Shown here piece after piece: positions 8,579 through 14,435 of a DNA stretch of 14,435 nucleotides. Location of the stretch: assembly GCA_020056895.1 (NCBI GenBank), contig JAGVGV010000510.1:1-14435 (forward strand), given 5' to 3'. A program made the translations under genes and the position numbers. The stretch comes from Deltaproteobacteria bacterium (GTDB taxonomy: Bacteria > Desulfobacterota > Desulfarculia > Adiutricales > JAGVGV01). Position 1 is the first letter of the stretch, and every line of letters begins with the position of its first letter. The notes under the pieces were generated by a model. It was not told the DNA's origin and searched no databases. It saw nothing but the letters and a program-made list of their open reading frames with translations.

Positions 8579-8983
8579 ATGGGATTGAAAGTACTTATCG
8601 TTGAAGACGACCTGGTCAGCCGGGTCAAACTGGCCACCATCATGGAGGAGCTGGGTCAGATCCAAGCCGTGGAAACGGGCCGGGCCGCCATCGAGGCCTT
8701 CCAGGACGCCTGGCGGGACCGGCGGCCCTTTGACCTGATCTGCCTGGATGTGGAATTGCCGGACCAGAACGGCACGGAAGTCCTGTTTGAAATCCGGTCC
8801 ATTGAAAACCGGATGAACCTCCCCAAGGAACGGGCCTCGAAAGTGCTCATGACCACCTCCCATAAGGACAAGGATACCGTCATCACCTCCATTCAGGCGG
8901 GATGCGACGACTACCTGGTCAAACCCTTCACCGCTTCAAGGGTGTTTGAAAAAATACGCAAACTGGGATTCAAGATGGTTTAA
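8579..8983 (+). CDS. Stand-alone CheY-like response regulator
   Basis: This is a 134-aa single receiver domain with no output domain. Active-site residues are complete: acid pocket Glu9-Asp10-Asp11 (VEDD), phosphoacceptor Asp57 (CLDVELPDQNG), TTS at the Thr position, and Lys115 (YLVKPF). AGGG lies 7 nt before the ATG. It has a longer segment between the phosphorylation site and beta-4 (IRSIENRMNLPKERAS) than classical CheY. The next protein has the same insertion, and both share SRxKL near the N-terminus, which indicates tandem duplication. It starts 40 nt after the pseudo-receiver gene. It probably accepts phosphate from the HPt domain of the kinase at 2825 and acts by protein binding. A chemotaxis role cannot be assumed, as no che genes are present. 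Confidence 0.92.
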   Translation: MGLKVLIVEDDLVSRVKLATIMEELGQIQAVETGRAAIEAFQDAWRDRRPFDLICLDVELPDQNGTEVLFEIRSIENRMNLPKERASKVLMTTSHKDKDTVITSIQAGCDDYLVKPFTASRVFEKIRKLGFKMV

Positions 8984-8989
8984 ACCGAT

Positions 8990-9424
8990 ATGCGCATTCT
9001 GGTCGTGGATGATGAATCGGTCAGCCGGCTCAAGCTGGCGGCGATCCTGTCCGCCATCGCGGATTGCGACGCCGCCGTGGACGGCCGGGAAGCCATGGAA
9101 GCCTTCGAACGGGCCTGGCTGGACATGCGGCCATACGACCTGATGTGCCTGGACTATCAGATGCCCGGCCCGGATGGCATGGAAGTGCTTTCCCAAATCC
9201 GAAAAAAGGAGGAGCAACTGGGCGTGGGCCCTCTGGCCCGCCTTCGAGTCATCATGGTCACCGCCCGGTCCGAAATCGGCGTGGTCCTTTCCTTCCTGTC
9301 CGCCGGATGCGATGAATACATCGTCAAACCCTTCGACGCCGCCACCGTCCACGATAAAATCAAGGGCATTTTCGAAGCCCCCTTACCTCCCCTGGAACCG
9401 GGACGCCAACCGGACGGGGAATAA
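8990..9424 (+). CDS. Second stand-alone CheY-like response regulator
   Basis: This is a 144-aa receiver-only protein. The pocket is Asp7-Asp8 (VVDDE), the phosphoacceptor Asp55 (CLDYQMPGPDG), the Thr position VTAR, and the lysine Lys113 (YIVKPF), so it should be phosphorylatable. It starts 6 nt after the stop of the preceding receiver with only a weak Shine-Dalgarno sequence, so translation is probably coupled. It is closely related to its neighbour over the whole domain (shared SRxKL, AFxxAW, CLD, SAGCD/QAGCD, VKPF), and carries a short proline-rich tail (LPPLEPGRQPDGE). Two near-identical receivers fed by one HPt could give two branches or a phosphate sink, as in chemotaxis systems with two CheY proteins. 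That is inference from arrangement. Confidence 0.92.
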   Translation: MRILVVDDESVSRLKLAAILSAIADCDAAVDGREAMEAFERAWLDMRPYDLMCLDYQMPGPDGMEVLSQIRKKEEQLGVGPLARLRVIMVTARSEIGVVLSFLSAGCDEYIVKPFDAATVHDKIKGIFEAPLPPLEPGRQPDGE

Positions 9425-9457
9425 CCCGCCCGCGAGGGACGGGCTGGAGACCCATGC

Positions 9458-10633
9458 ATGGAAATCACCTTTAATTACAAAGACATGACCATTCTCGTCG
9501 CCGAGGACAAAATGAGCATGCTCCGAACCCTCACCAACATGCTCCGCGTGATCGGCTTTGAAAAAATCATCCGCGTGGACGATGGCGACAAGGCCATCGT
9601 CAAGCTGAGAACGGAAAAACTGGATTTGATTTTAAGCGATTGGAACATGCCCACGACCAAAGGCATCGATGTCTTGAGGGCCGTCCGCGAAGACGATCAG
9701 CTTCGGCCCATTCCCTTCCTGATGATCACCGGCGAAGTGGATTTGAGTATCGTGGCCGAAGCCGGCGAAGTGGAAGTGGATGGGTACCTGCTCAAACCCT
9801 TCACCCACGAAGACCTCAAGATCAAAATCGACGAAGTGCTGACCAAAAAACGCACTCCTTCACCCATCGACGTTCACCTTTCCGTGGCCCGGGTCTATAT
9901 GGACGCCCGGCAATACGATATGGCCCTCGATGAACTCAAAAAAGCCCTCAAGCTCAACAGCCGGAGCCCCCGGATATCCATGGCCCTGGGTGAAATCCAC
10001 GAAGCTCAGAACGACCTGTTGACCGCCCGCAAGTTTTATACCCGGGCCGTGGAATTCGGCAAAGGATACCTGAAGGGGCACGAGGCGCTGGCCCGAGTCA
10101 GCCAATCCTTGGGCGACATCCAGGGCGCGGTGGACAACCTTAAGCAGGCCGTCCGGATCAGCCCCAAAAACATCGACCGCCAAATGGTTCTGGGCAAATG
10201 CCTGATCCAGACCGGTCAAAAAGACCAGTTCGTCCGGGTCATGCAAAACGCGCTGCGCACGGCCGACCACAACCGGGCCGAAGTGGCCCATCAGATCGGC
10301 GAAGCCTTCCTCGAGGCCGGCATGGCCGAAGAAGCCCAGAACGCATACACCCAGGCCCTGGAAGCCGATCCCACGGCCCTCCATGTGTACAACCGGTTGG
10401 GCATTGCCCTAAGGCGCCAAAAAAAGTTCGATGAAGCCATCATCAATTATCAACGGGCCATCCAGATCGATCCCGAAGACGAACGGCTGTACTACAACCT
10501 GGGCCGGGCCTTTTTTGAAGCCGGGGCCAAAGCCAAAGCCGTCGCCGCCATGAAGAAGGCACTGCAGCTTTTCCCCGATTTCAAGGAAGCCAAAGATTTC
10601 CTGACCAAGGTTGGGACCGTTACCGAGGGGTGA
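9458..10633 (+). CDS. Receiver-TPR response regulator, intact
   Basis: The protein has 391 aa; GGAG lies 8 nt before the ATG at 9458. Residues 9-130 are a receiver with a complete active site: AED (Glu16-Asp17), phosphoacceptor Asp61 (SDWNMP), Thr in MITGE, and Lys113 (LLKPF). The remainder (about 137-391) is made of TPR units, such as ARVYMDARQYDMALDELKKA and YNRLGIALRRQKKFDEAI. There is no DNA-binding or enzymatic output, so it probably changes its protein contacts when phosphorylated. It shares architecture and sequence with the degenerate protein at 7381, which suggests duplication followed by loss of phosphorylation in one copy. CheY-TPR proteins of this type are known from Desulfobacterota and related groups; their partners are largely uncharacterised. 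It ends 27 nt before the AOR gene. Confidence 0.93.
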   Translation: MEITFNYKDMTILVAEDKMSMLRTLTNMLRVIGFEKIIRVDDGDKAIVKLRTEKLDLILSDWNMPTTKGIDVLRAVREDDQLRPIPFLMITGEVDLSIVAEAGEVEVDGYLLKPFTHEDLKIKIDEVLTKKRTPSPIDVHLSVARVYMDARQYDMALDELKKALKLNSRSPRISMALGEIHEAQNDLLTARKFYTRAVEFGKGYLKGHEALARVSQSLGDIQGAVDNLKQAVRISPKNIDRQMVLGKCLIQTGQKDQFVRVMQNALRTADHNRAEVAHQIGEAFLEAGMAEEAQNAYTQALEADPTALHVYNRLGIALRRQKKFDEAIINYQRAIQIDPEDERLYYNLGRAFFEAGAKAKAVAAMKKALQLFPDFKEAKDFLTKVGTVTEG

Positions 10634-10660
10634 CGCCCCGCCGGAAAGAGACAGCGAACC

Positions 10661-12538
10661 ATGGCCCCCTGCCTCAAGGTTCTCCTAATCGACGCCGCGT
10701 CCGGTTTTTACCGGATTCAAAAGTACAGCCTGGGCGACTTTTTCGGCCCCGTGGATCTGGGGCTCCACCTGGCGGGCCGCCACGACAGCCTGAACATTGG
10801 CGCGGGGTTGCTGTCCGGATCCATTTTCCCCGGATCCAACCGTCTGATCTTTTCAGGCTTTTCCCCCTGCTGGGGATCGTTTTACGTTTCCAGCATGGGC
10901 GGCGCGGGTCTGGTGTTCGACAACCTGGGAATCAACCTCCTGGCGGTCATCGGCCGGGCCGCCATGCCCAGCCTTTTGGCCGTCAATCGGTCGGGCGGCG
11001 AAGAAATCCAGGTGAAGATCGAACCGATCGACATCGACCGGGTTTGGAACCAGGGCCGGGGCGGAGTGTATGCCGTCATGGACGACGCCCTGGCGCGGTA
11101 TGGCGGCGATTATGCCGAAGCCCCCAGGATTCTGGCCGCGGGACCCGCCGCCCGGGCCACGGATATGGGGGCCATCGTGTCCGCTCCGATCACTGATGGA
11201 CGGGTCTCCTTCGTGGATACCTGGGCCGGCCGGGGCGGCCTGGGAACAAAAATGTTCCAGAAACACGGCCTGGCCGGCATCATTTATGGCGGAACCCACC
11301 TGGACGAGGATTTCCGGGACCGCCGCGTGGCCGATCAATGGTTCATCGACAAATACCAAAAAAAACTGGCCGCCAAGGACCTCGAAGCCACCACCAAATA
11401 CCGGTTCGATCCCCAATTCGCCACCGGCGGCACCTTCGGCGTCAATTTCGCCACGTTGGGCGGCCGGATGATCTCTTTCAACTACCGGAGCCTTTACTGG
11501 AACGAAGCGGACCGCCTGGACATTCACAAAAAGCTGGTGGTGGACCATTATTTGAAGCAGTTCAACGAAGAAACCATCCTCCCCAAACATCAACGCACCT
11601 GCGGTGAACCCTGCGCCGCCGTGTGCAAAAAGATGAAGGATGAATTCAAAAAGGATTACGAACCGTACCAGGCCCTTGGGCCCCTGTGCGGCATTTTCGA
11701 CCAGCGGGCCGCCGAACGATTGAACCACAAGGCCGACGAACTGGGATTCGACGCGATCTCCGCCGGCGGCGTTCTGGCCTGGCTCATGGACGCTCTGGCC
11801 GACGGCCTGGTTACGCCCGAAGAAGTGGGGGCAAAGGAAAAACCGGTTTTCGATCCCAAAGGGTTCGCGGTCGAAACCGATTCCGACCACAACGCCCGGA
11901 TCGGCATGGACATGCTCCAGGCCATCATCGACGGCCGGGGCATCCTGAACCTGGCCGAAGGCCCCCGGAAACTGGCCCGGCGTCTGGCTCGCGACCGAGG
12001 CCGGGAGGTCATGGACCGGTTCGTGTACAACGCCAACGCACGCCAAGGTTGGATGGCGCCCAACCAGTACTGGACGCCCGGAGTGTTATCGCCCATGGCC
12101 ATCATGGGCAAGTATTACATGCACTACGGCGCGGACTTTCTTCCCCCCCGGGAACTGGGCCGCAAAAACGCGGGACGCCTGGTCAAGGAACTGATGCTCG
12201 ACAACCTGGGCATCTGCCGGTTCCACCGGGGCTGGGCTGAAGACATGGTTCCGGAGATCATGGAAAACCTGTTCGGCCTTCGGGACGCCTATACCCGCAA
12301 CGCCCTGCTCACCGCCTGCCGGATCAATTCCCGCAACGCGGCCGTATTCTGGGAGCCGGGCCGCAACGCCGATCTGGTCCATACCTTTTTCAAGCGCCGC
12401 CGCGACGTGGAGGGCGACCGGGACCCCCGGCTGATCGCCTGGATCGAACGTTTCGACAAGGACAAGGGCGAGGCGGCGCTTGAATTCTGGTTCGAAACGC
12501 TGAAAGGGATACACGAATCCTTAAGGGAATTCGACTAG
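10661..12538 (+). CDS. AOR-family tungsten oxidoreductase, possibly GAPOR-like
   Basis: This 625-aa protein has the usual length for the aldehyde:ferredoxin oxidoreductase family, which oxidises aldehydes to acids with a tungsto-bispyranopterin and one 4Fe-4S cluster and passes electrons to ferredoxin. The N-terminal AOR domain (about 5-205) contains FGPVDLGL, FPGSNRLIFSGFSP and MGGAGLVFDNLG. Cluster cysteines are Cys314, Cys318 and Cys322 (TCGEPCAAVC), with Cys519 (DNLGICRF) as the likely fourth; the first pair is CX3C rather than the CX2C of Pyrococcus AOR. KKDYEPYQALGPLCGIFDQRAAE and GFDAIS follow the usual AOR middle domain. From memory, FG-VD-G, PGS-RL and MGGAG-F-N-G resemble glyceraldehyde-3-phosphate:ferredoxin oxidoreductase more than classical AOR, so the substrate is left open. 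It has no signal peptide. It is the last gene of the signalling run, and its TAG stop lies in the left CTAG of the downstream repeat. No ferredoxin or cofactor genes are in the window. Confidence 0.92.
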   Translation: MAPCLKVLLIDAASGFYRIQKYSLGDFFGPVDLGLHLAGRHDSLNIGAGLLSGSIFPGSNRLIFSGFSPCWGSFYVSSMGGAGLVFDNLGINLLAVIGRAAMPSLLAVNRSGGEEIQVKIEPIDIDRVWNQGRGGVYAVMDDALARYGGDYAEAPRILAAGPAARATDMGAIVSAPITDGRVSFVDTWAGRGGLGTKMFQKHGLAGIIYGGTHLDEDFRDRRVADQWFIDKYQKKLAAKDLEATTKYRFDPQFATGGTFGVNFATLGGRMISFNYRSLYWNEADRLDIHKKLVVDHYLKQFNEETILPKHQRTCGEPCAAVCKKMKDEFKKDYEPYQALGPLCGIFDQRAAERLNHKADELGFDAISAGGVLAWLMDALADGLVTPEEVGAKEKPVFDPKGFAVETDSDHNARIGMDMLQAIIDGRGILNLAEGPRKLARRLARDRGREVMDRFVYNANARQGWMAPNQYWTPGVLSPMAIMGKYYMHYGADFLPPRELGRKNAGRLVKELMLDNLGICRFHRGWAEDMVPEIMENLFGLRDAYTRNALLTACRINSRNAAVFWEPGRNADLVHTFFKRRRDVEGDRDPRLIAWIERFDKDKGEAALEFWFETLKGIHESLREFD

Positions 12539-12631
12539 TGACAAGTCACGCTTCAAGTGTCGGAATAAGTGGTTGCCATAACCCAGAGCGGCTGAACGCT
12601 TGCCGACAGTTAACACATGACTTGTCACTAG
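12535..12631. repeat. 97-bp MITE-like element with 14-bp inverted ends
   Basis: CTAGTGACAAGTCA (12535-12548) is the exact reverse complement of TGACTTGTCACTAG (12618-12631). Both ends carry CTAG, which could be a 4-bp target duplication around an 89-bp core. Inside are a second pair TGTCGG/CCGACA (12558-12563, 12603-12608) and two small hairpins: GGTT/AACC (12571-12574, 12580-12583) and AGCG/CGCT (12587-12590, 12597-12600). The core is about 49% GC, below its surroundings. No coding capacity is seen. The left CTAG supplies the TAG stop of the AOR gene. It may be a non-autonomous transposon remnant, a dispersed intergenic repeat, or a structured RNA element. Confidence 0.6.
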
Positions 12632-12716
12632 AACCCATGGACTCGAAAACCGTACCCGGCCCCAACCCAAGGCAAAAGGGTCGTTTTAGGCTGGCCTCCC
12701 CAATGAGGAGCGGATC

Positions 12717-13997
12717 ATGAGTTGCGCCAAAGCCGCGGTTCCCGCCGTGGCGGTTTCCGGAGCCGCGCTGGCGCCCATTGTCATCGGCGCCGCCGCCGTG
12801 GCCATAGCCGCCATAATTGCCATCAAGGCCCTGCAGGCGGAACGGGAAACCGCTCAGTGGGAAGAACGGCGGCGGGAAAAGGAAGCGATCCGAGCTCGGG
12901 AAGAGGAGCGGACCAGGGAACTCCTGGCCGCCCAAACCCGGACCAAGGCCGCGCTCGAAACCTTTGCCGCCCTGGCTTCCGCCCAAACGGGCCTGGCCGC
13001 CGTCCAACTGGCCGAGGGCCGCCAAGCCCGGCCCGCCCCAGGCGCCATGGAAACCCCGGCCCCGCCGGTTCCCCAATCGTCCCGCGAAGAACAAGCCGCC
13101 GCCAGACTGATGGACATCGAACGCTTCCTGGCCGCCTTGCCCCACGATTTGACGATGGACGCTGGTTGGCCTCAGGAACGGTTCATGGCCCAGGCGCGGC
13201 GGTATCAGGACCGTCTGAGTCAGGGCCGCACGCCATCGGTGGAGGAACTCGCCTCGTTTCACGAAACCATCTCCCGAACCATGGGCCGTTTTATCAAGGT
13301 CCAGGAAGCCAAGGACGCGGCACGGACGGGCCGGGTCCAAGAGGCCATGCGGCTGCTGGGCGAAACGGTCCGGTACCGGCATTTGGCTCTGGATGAAGAA
13401 ACCATCCGGGCTCTGGACGATCTGGCCCAAGGGTTCCGTTCTCTGCCCGAAATGGAATCGGCCGGCGAAAAGGATGAAACCACCCGGTTGACTGAACTGA
13501 GCGGCCGGTTCGAATACTTGCGCTCTCAAGTGGATGCCCAGGTTCAGTGGGCCGCGTTTCGGAGCACCCTGTCCGAGGCTATGGTTCGGCATTTGGGTGA
13601 CTTGGGGTATCGGCGGCTGGCGGACGAAGGGAATCCCGATTCCCTGGACCCTCTCCGGTCCGTTTTCGCGGCGCCGGGTGGGGAACGGCTGACCGTGACC
13701 ATGGGCCGGGAGGGACGGATGGATTTTGGTCTGGCTCATGAACGGCGGGACGCCCACGCGCCCATGACCGACGCCGAAATCCAGTTTTTCCGCCGCCAGG
13801 AGGATCAATGGGCCAACGATTTTCGTGAACTGATCCGTCGGCTCACCAAGGAAGGCTTTTCCTACCAGATTGAGGCCGAAAGCCTGGCGGCTCAGGACGC
13901 CATTCCCATCGTGGTGGTGGAAACGGCCGAGGAAATCATGGCCGAAGAGGAAACCCGGGAAGGCCGGGAGCACCTTTTGGAACGGACCAAAACCTGA
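12717..13997 (+). CDS. Membrane-anchored coiled-coil protein of unknown function
   Basis: The protein has 426 aa; AGGAG lies 6 nt before the ATG. It opens with one long hydrophobic segment (about residues 9-38, rich in Ala, Ile and Val) and no lipobox, so it is probably a single-pass inner-membrane protein. A highly charged coiled coil follows (about 40-85, ERRREKEAIRAREEERTREL), then an Ala-rich helix and a Pro-rich linker (about 102-120). Next is a helical region (120-260) and an alpha/beta C-terminal region with LSEAMVRHLGDLGYRRL, ERLTVTMGREGRMDFGL and FRELIRRLTKEGFSYQIEAES. I do not recognise a named family. The gene is 43 nt upstream of the partial gene at 14041 and separated from AOR by the 97-bp repeat, so it probably begins a different unit. 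A membrane coiled-coil subunit paired with an NTPase is one possibility, inferred from the neighbour. Confidence 0.85.
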   Translation: MSCAKAAVPAVAVSGAALAPIVIGAAAVAIAAIIAIKALQAERETAQWEERRREKEAIRAREEERTRELLAAQTRTKAALETFAALASAQTGLAAVQLAEGRQARPAPGAMETPAPPVPQSSREEQAAARLMDIERFLAALPHDLTMDAGWPQERFMAQARRYQDRLSQGRTPSVEELASFHETISRTMGRFIKVQEAKDAARTGRVQEAMRLLGETVRYRHLALDEETIRALDDLAQGFRSLPEMESAGEKDETTRLTELSGRFEYLRSQVDAQVQWAAFRSTLSEAMVRHLGDLGYRRLADEGNPDSLDPLRSVFAAPGGERLTVTMGREGRMDFGLAHERRDAHAPMTDAEIQFFRRQEDQWANDFRELIRRLTKEGFSYQIEAESLAAQDAIPIVVVETAEEIMAEEETREGREHLLERTKT

Positions 13998-14017
13998 CCG
14001 GCCGGGTTCCCGGCCGG
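13998..14017. repeat. Perfect GC hairpin directly after stop codon
   Basis: CCGGCCGGG and CCCGGCCGG are 9-bp perfect complements separated only by TT, starting on the base after the TGA of the preceding gene. Folded RNA would form a stem of about 8 bp with a 4-nt loop. There is no T-run after it, so it is not a canonical intrinsic terminator. It may reduce read-through or stabilise the upstream 3' end. Confidence 0.4.
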
Positions 14018-14040
14018 CGATGGAATGATAAAGGCGGATC

Positions 14041-14435
14041 ATGATCCTCACGGACGACAAAGCCCCTAGGTGGCTCAAGGAACTGGCCCGGTTTCTGCCT
14101 CTGAAAAGCCTGTTGTTCCTGGACGGCAATATCCTGGACCTGGCGTCGTTTCCGGTGGCCCGGGACAACGGCGAAATCTATTGGGCGGACGATACGCTTA
14201 CGGGTTTCCTGCAACGGTTCCTCAAGGAATACGGGTACCGGGTGGTGGGGTTCGTGGACCCCGTGGACGGGTTGTCGTTCCCGGAAAAGGAAATGGAGGA
14301 CCGTTACCAGGACATCCGGCGAGGCCGGCCCCCCAAGGAAATCAAAGCGTCGTCCGGATCGGCCCCCCCGCCTCCCCCCGCCTGTTCTTCCCCGGCTTGT
14401 GGAACCGCCGCCCCGCCATCCGGCGGCCAGGCTCC
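14041..14435 (+). CDS. N-terminal part of hypothetical protein, perhaps AAA+ ATPase N-domain
   Basis: The frame is open from the ATG at 14041 to the right edge (131 codons and 2 bases); AAGG lies 8 nt before the start. Residues 1-90 form a compact alpha/beta stretch: a hydrophobic LPLKSLLFLDGNILDL strand, a helix TGFLQRFLKEYGYRVV and a strand GFVDPVDGLSF. From memory, this pattern (hydrophobic strand, GNI-D-L, then GY-V and D-VDGL) resembles N-terminal regions of some bacterial FtsH/CDC48-type AAA+ ATPases, but no Walker motif is in the visible part. From about residue 95 it turns into a low-complexity linker rich in Pro, Ser, Ala and Gly, containing CSSPAC. It lies 43 nt after the membrane coiled-coil gene, across a hairpin, and is probably co-transcribed. 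The reading frame is well supported; the function is a guess. Confidence 0.75.
   Translation, partial: MILTDDKAPRWLKELARFLPLKSLLFLDGNILDLASFPVARDNGEIYWADDTLTGFLQRFLKEYGYRVVGFVDPVDGLSFPEKEMEDRYQDIRRGRPPKEIKASSGSAPPPPPACSSPACGTAAPPSGGQA

Noticed and set aside
10853..12046. 397-codon minus-strand frame opposite AOR
   Set aside because: It is a shadow of a well-supported AOR frame, with no motifs of its own.
12538..12720. 60-codon frame (GTG start) covering the 97-bp repeat and overlapping the ATG of the next gene
   Set aside because: It starts inside the AOR stop codon, lacks a ribosome site and would mostly translate the repeat.
12546..14168. 540-codon minus-strand frame
   Set aside because: It spans an intergenic repeat and the reverse of a membrane coiled-coil gene with a strong ribosome site. 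Its composition is Gly/Pro/Phe/His-rich and it contains no domain.
1..14435. Frequent CCGGCC and GGCCGG words, considered as dispersed repeats or uptake-type signals
   Set aside because: They fall in frame on Ala-Gly, Gly-Arg and Pro-Ala codon pairs and follow the codon bias of the genome; spacing is irregular and there is no common flank.

Overview
The window is GC-rich and densely coded, in a style (abundant GCC, CGG, CTG and GAA codons) typical of a free-living, signalling-rich, probably anaerobic bacterium. A tungsten-type aldehyde:ferredoxin oxidoreductase, CheY-TPR response regulators, a large hybrid histidine kinase and a Hanks-type Ser/Thr kinase with WD40 repeats together suggest a member of the Desulfobacterota (old Deltaproteobacteria). 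That placement is an inference from gene content only; there is no rRNA or marker gene here. No tRNA, rRNA, CRISPR array or recognisable transposase gene was seen.

Layout. (1) Left end to 2582, minus strand: a Ser/Thr protein kinase (TPR - kinase - helical region - WD40) that runs off the left edge. (2) 2583-2824: a divergent intergenic region with a near-consensus sigma70 promoter (CTGACA-N17-TATAAT) facing right and a small palindrome. (3) 2825-12538, plus strand: a tight run of six genes with gaps of 40 nt or less. They are a hybrid histidine kinase (two PAS, GAF, HisKA, HATPase, two receivers, HPt), a receiver-TPR protein whose receiver has lost its phosphorylation residues, two tandem stand-alone CheY-like receivers, an intact receiver-TPR protein, and an AOR-family tungstoenzyme. 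(4) 12535-12631: a 97-bp element bounded by a perfect 14-bp inverted repeat and by CTAG at both ends, MITE-like, inserted at the AOR stop codon. (5) 12717 to the right edge: a membrane-anchored coiled-coil protein of unknown function, a GC-rich hairpin, then the first 131 codons of a further gene that resembles the N-terminal part of certain AAA+ ATPases.

How the parts may work together. The hybrid kinase can in principle carry phosphate from His841 through receiver aspartates to His1456 of its own HPt domain and on to the three phosphorylatable receivers encoded next to it. None of the four separate receiver proteins has a DNA-binding or enzymatic output domain, so the outputs are probably protein-protein contacts (TPR scaffolds, CheY-like proteins). 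The last gene of the run is a redox enzyme, so the relay may sense or control aldehyde or ferredoxin metabolism. The link rests on gene order and short spacing only. The Ser/Thr kinase facing away from the relay and the membrane/AAA-like pair downstream may be separate units.
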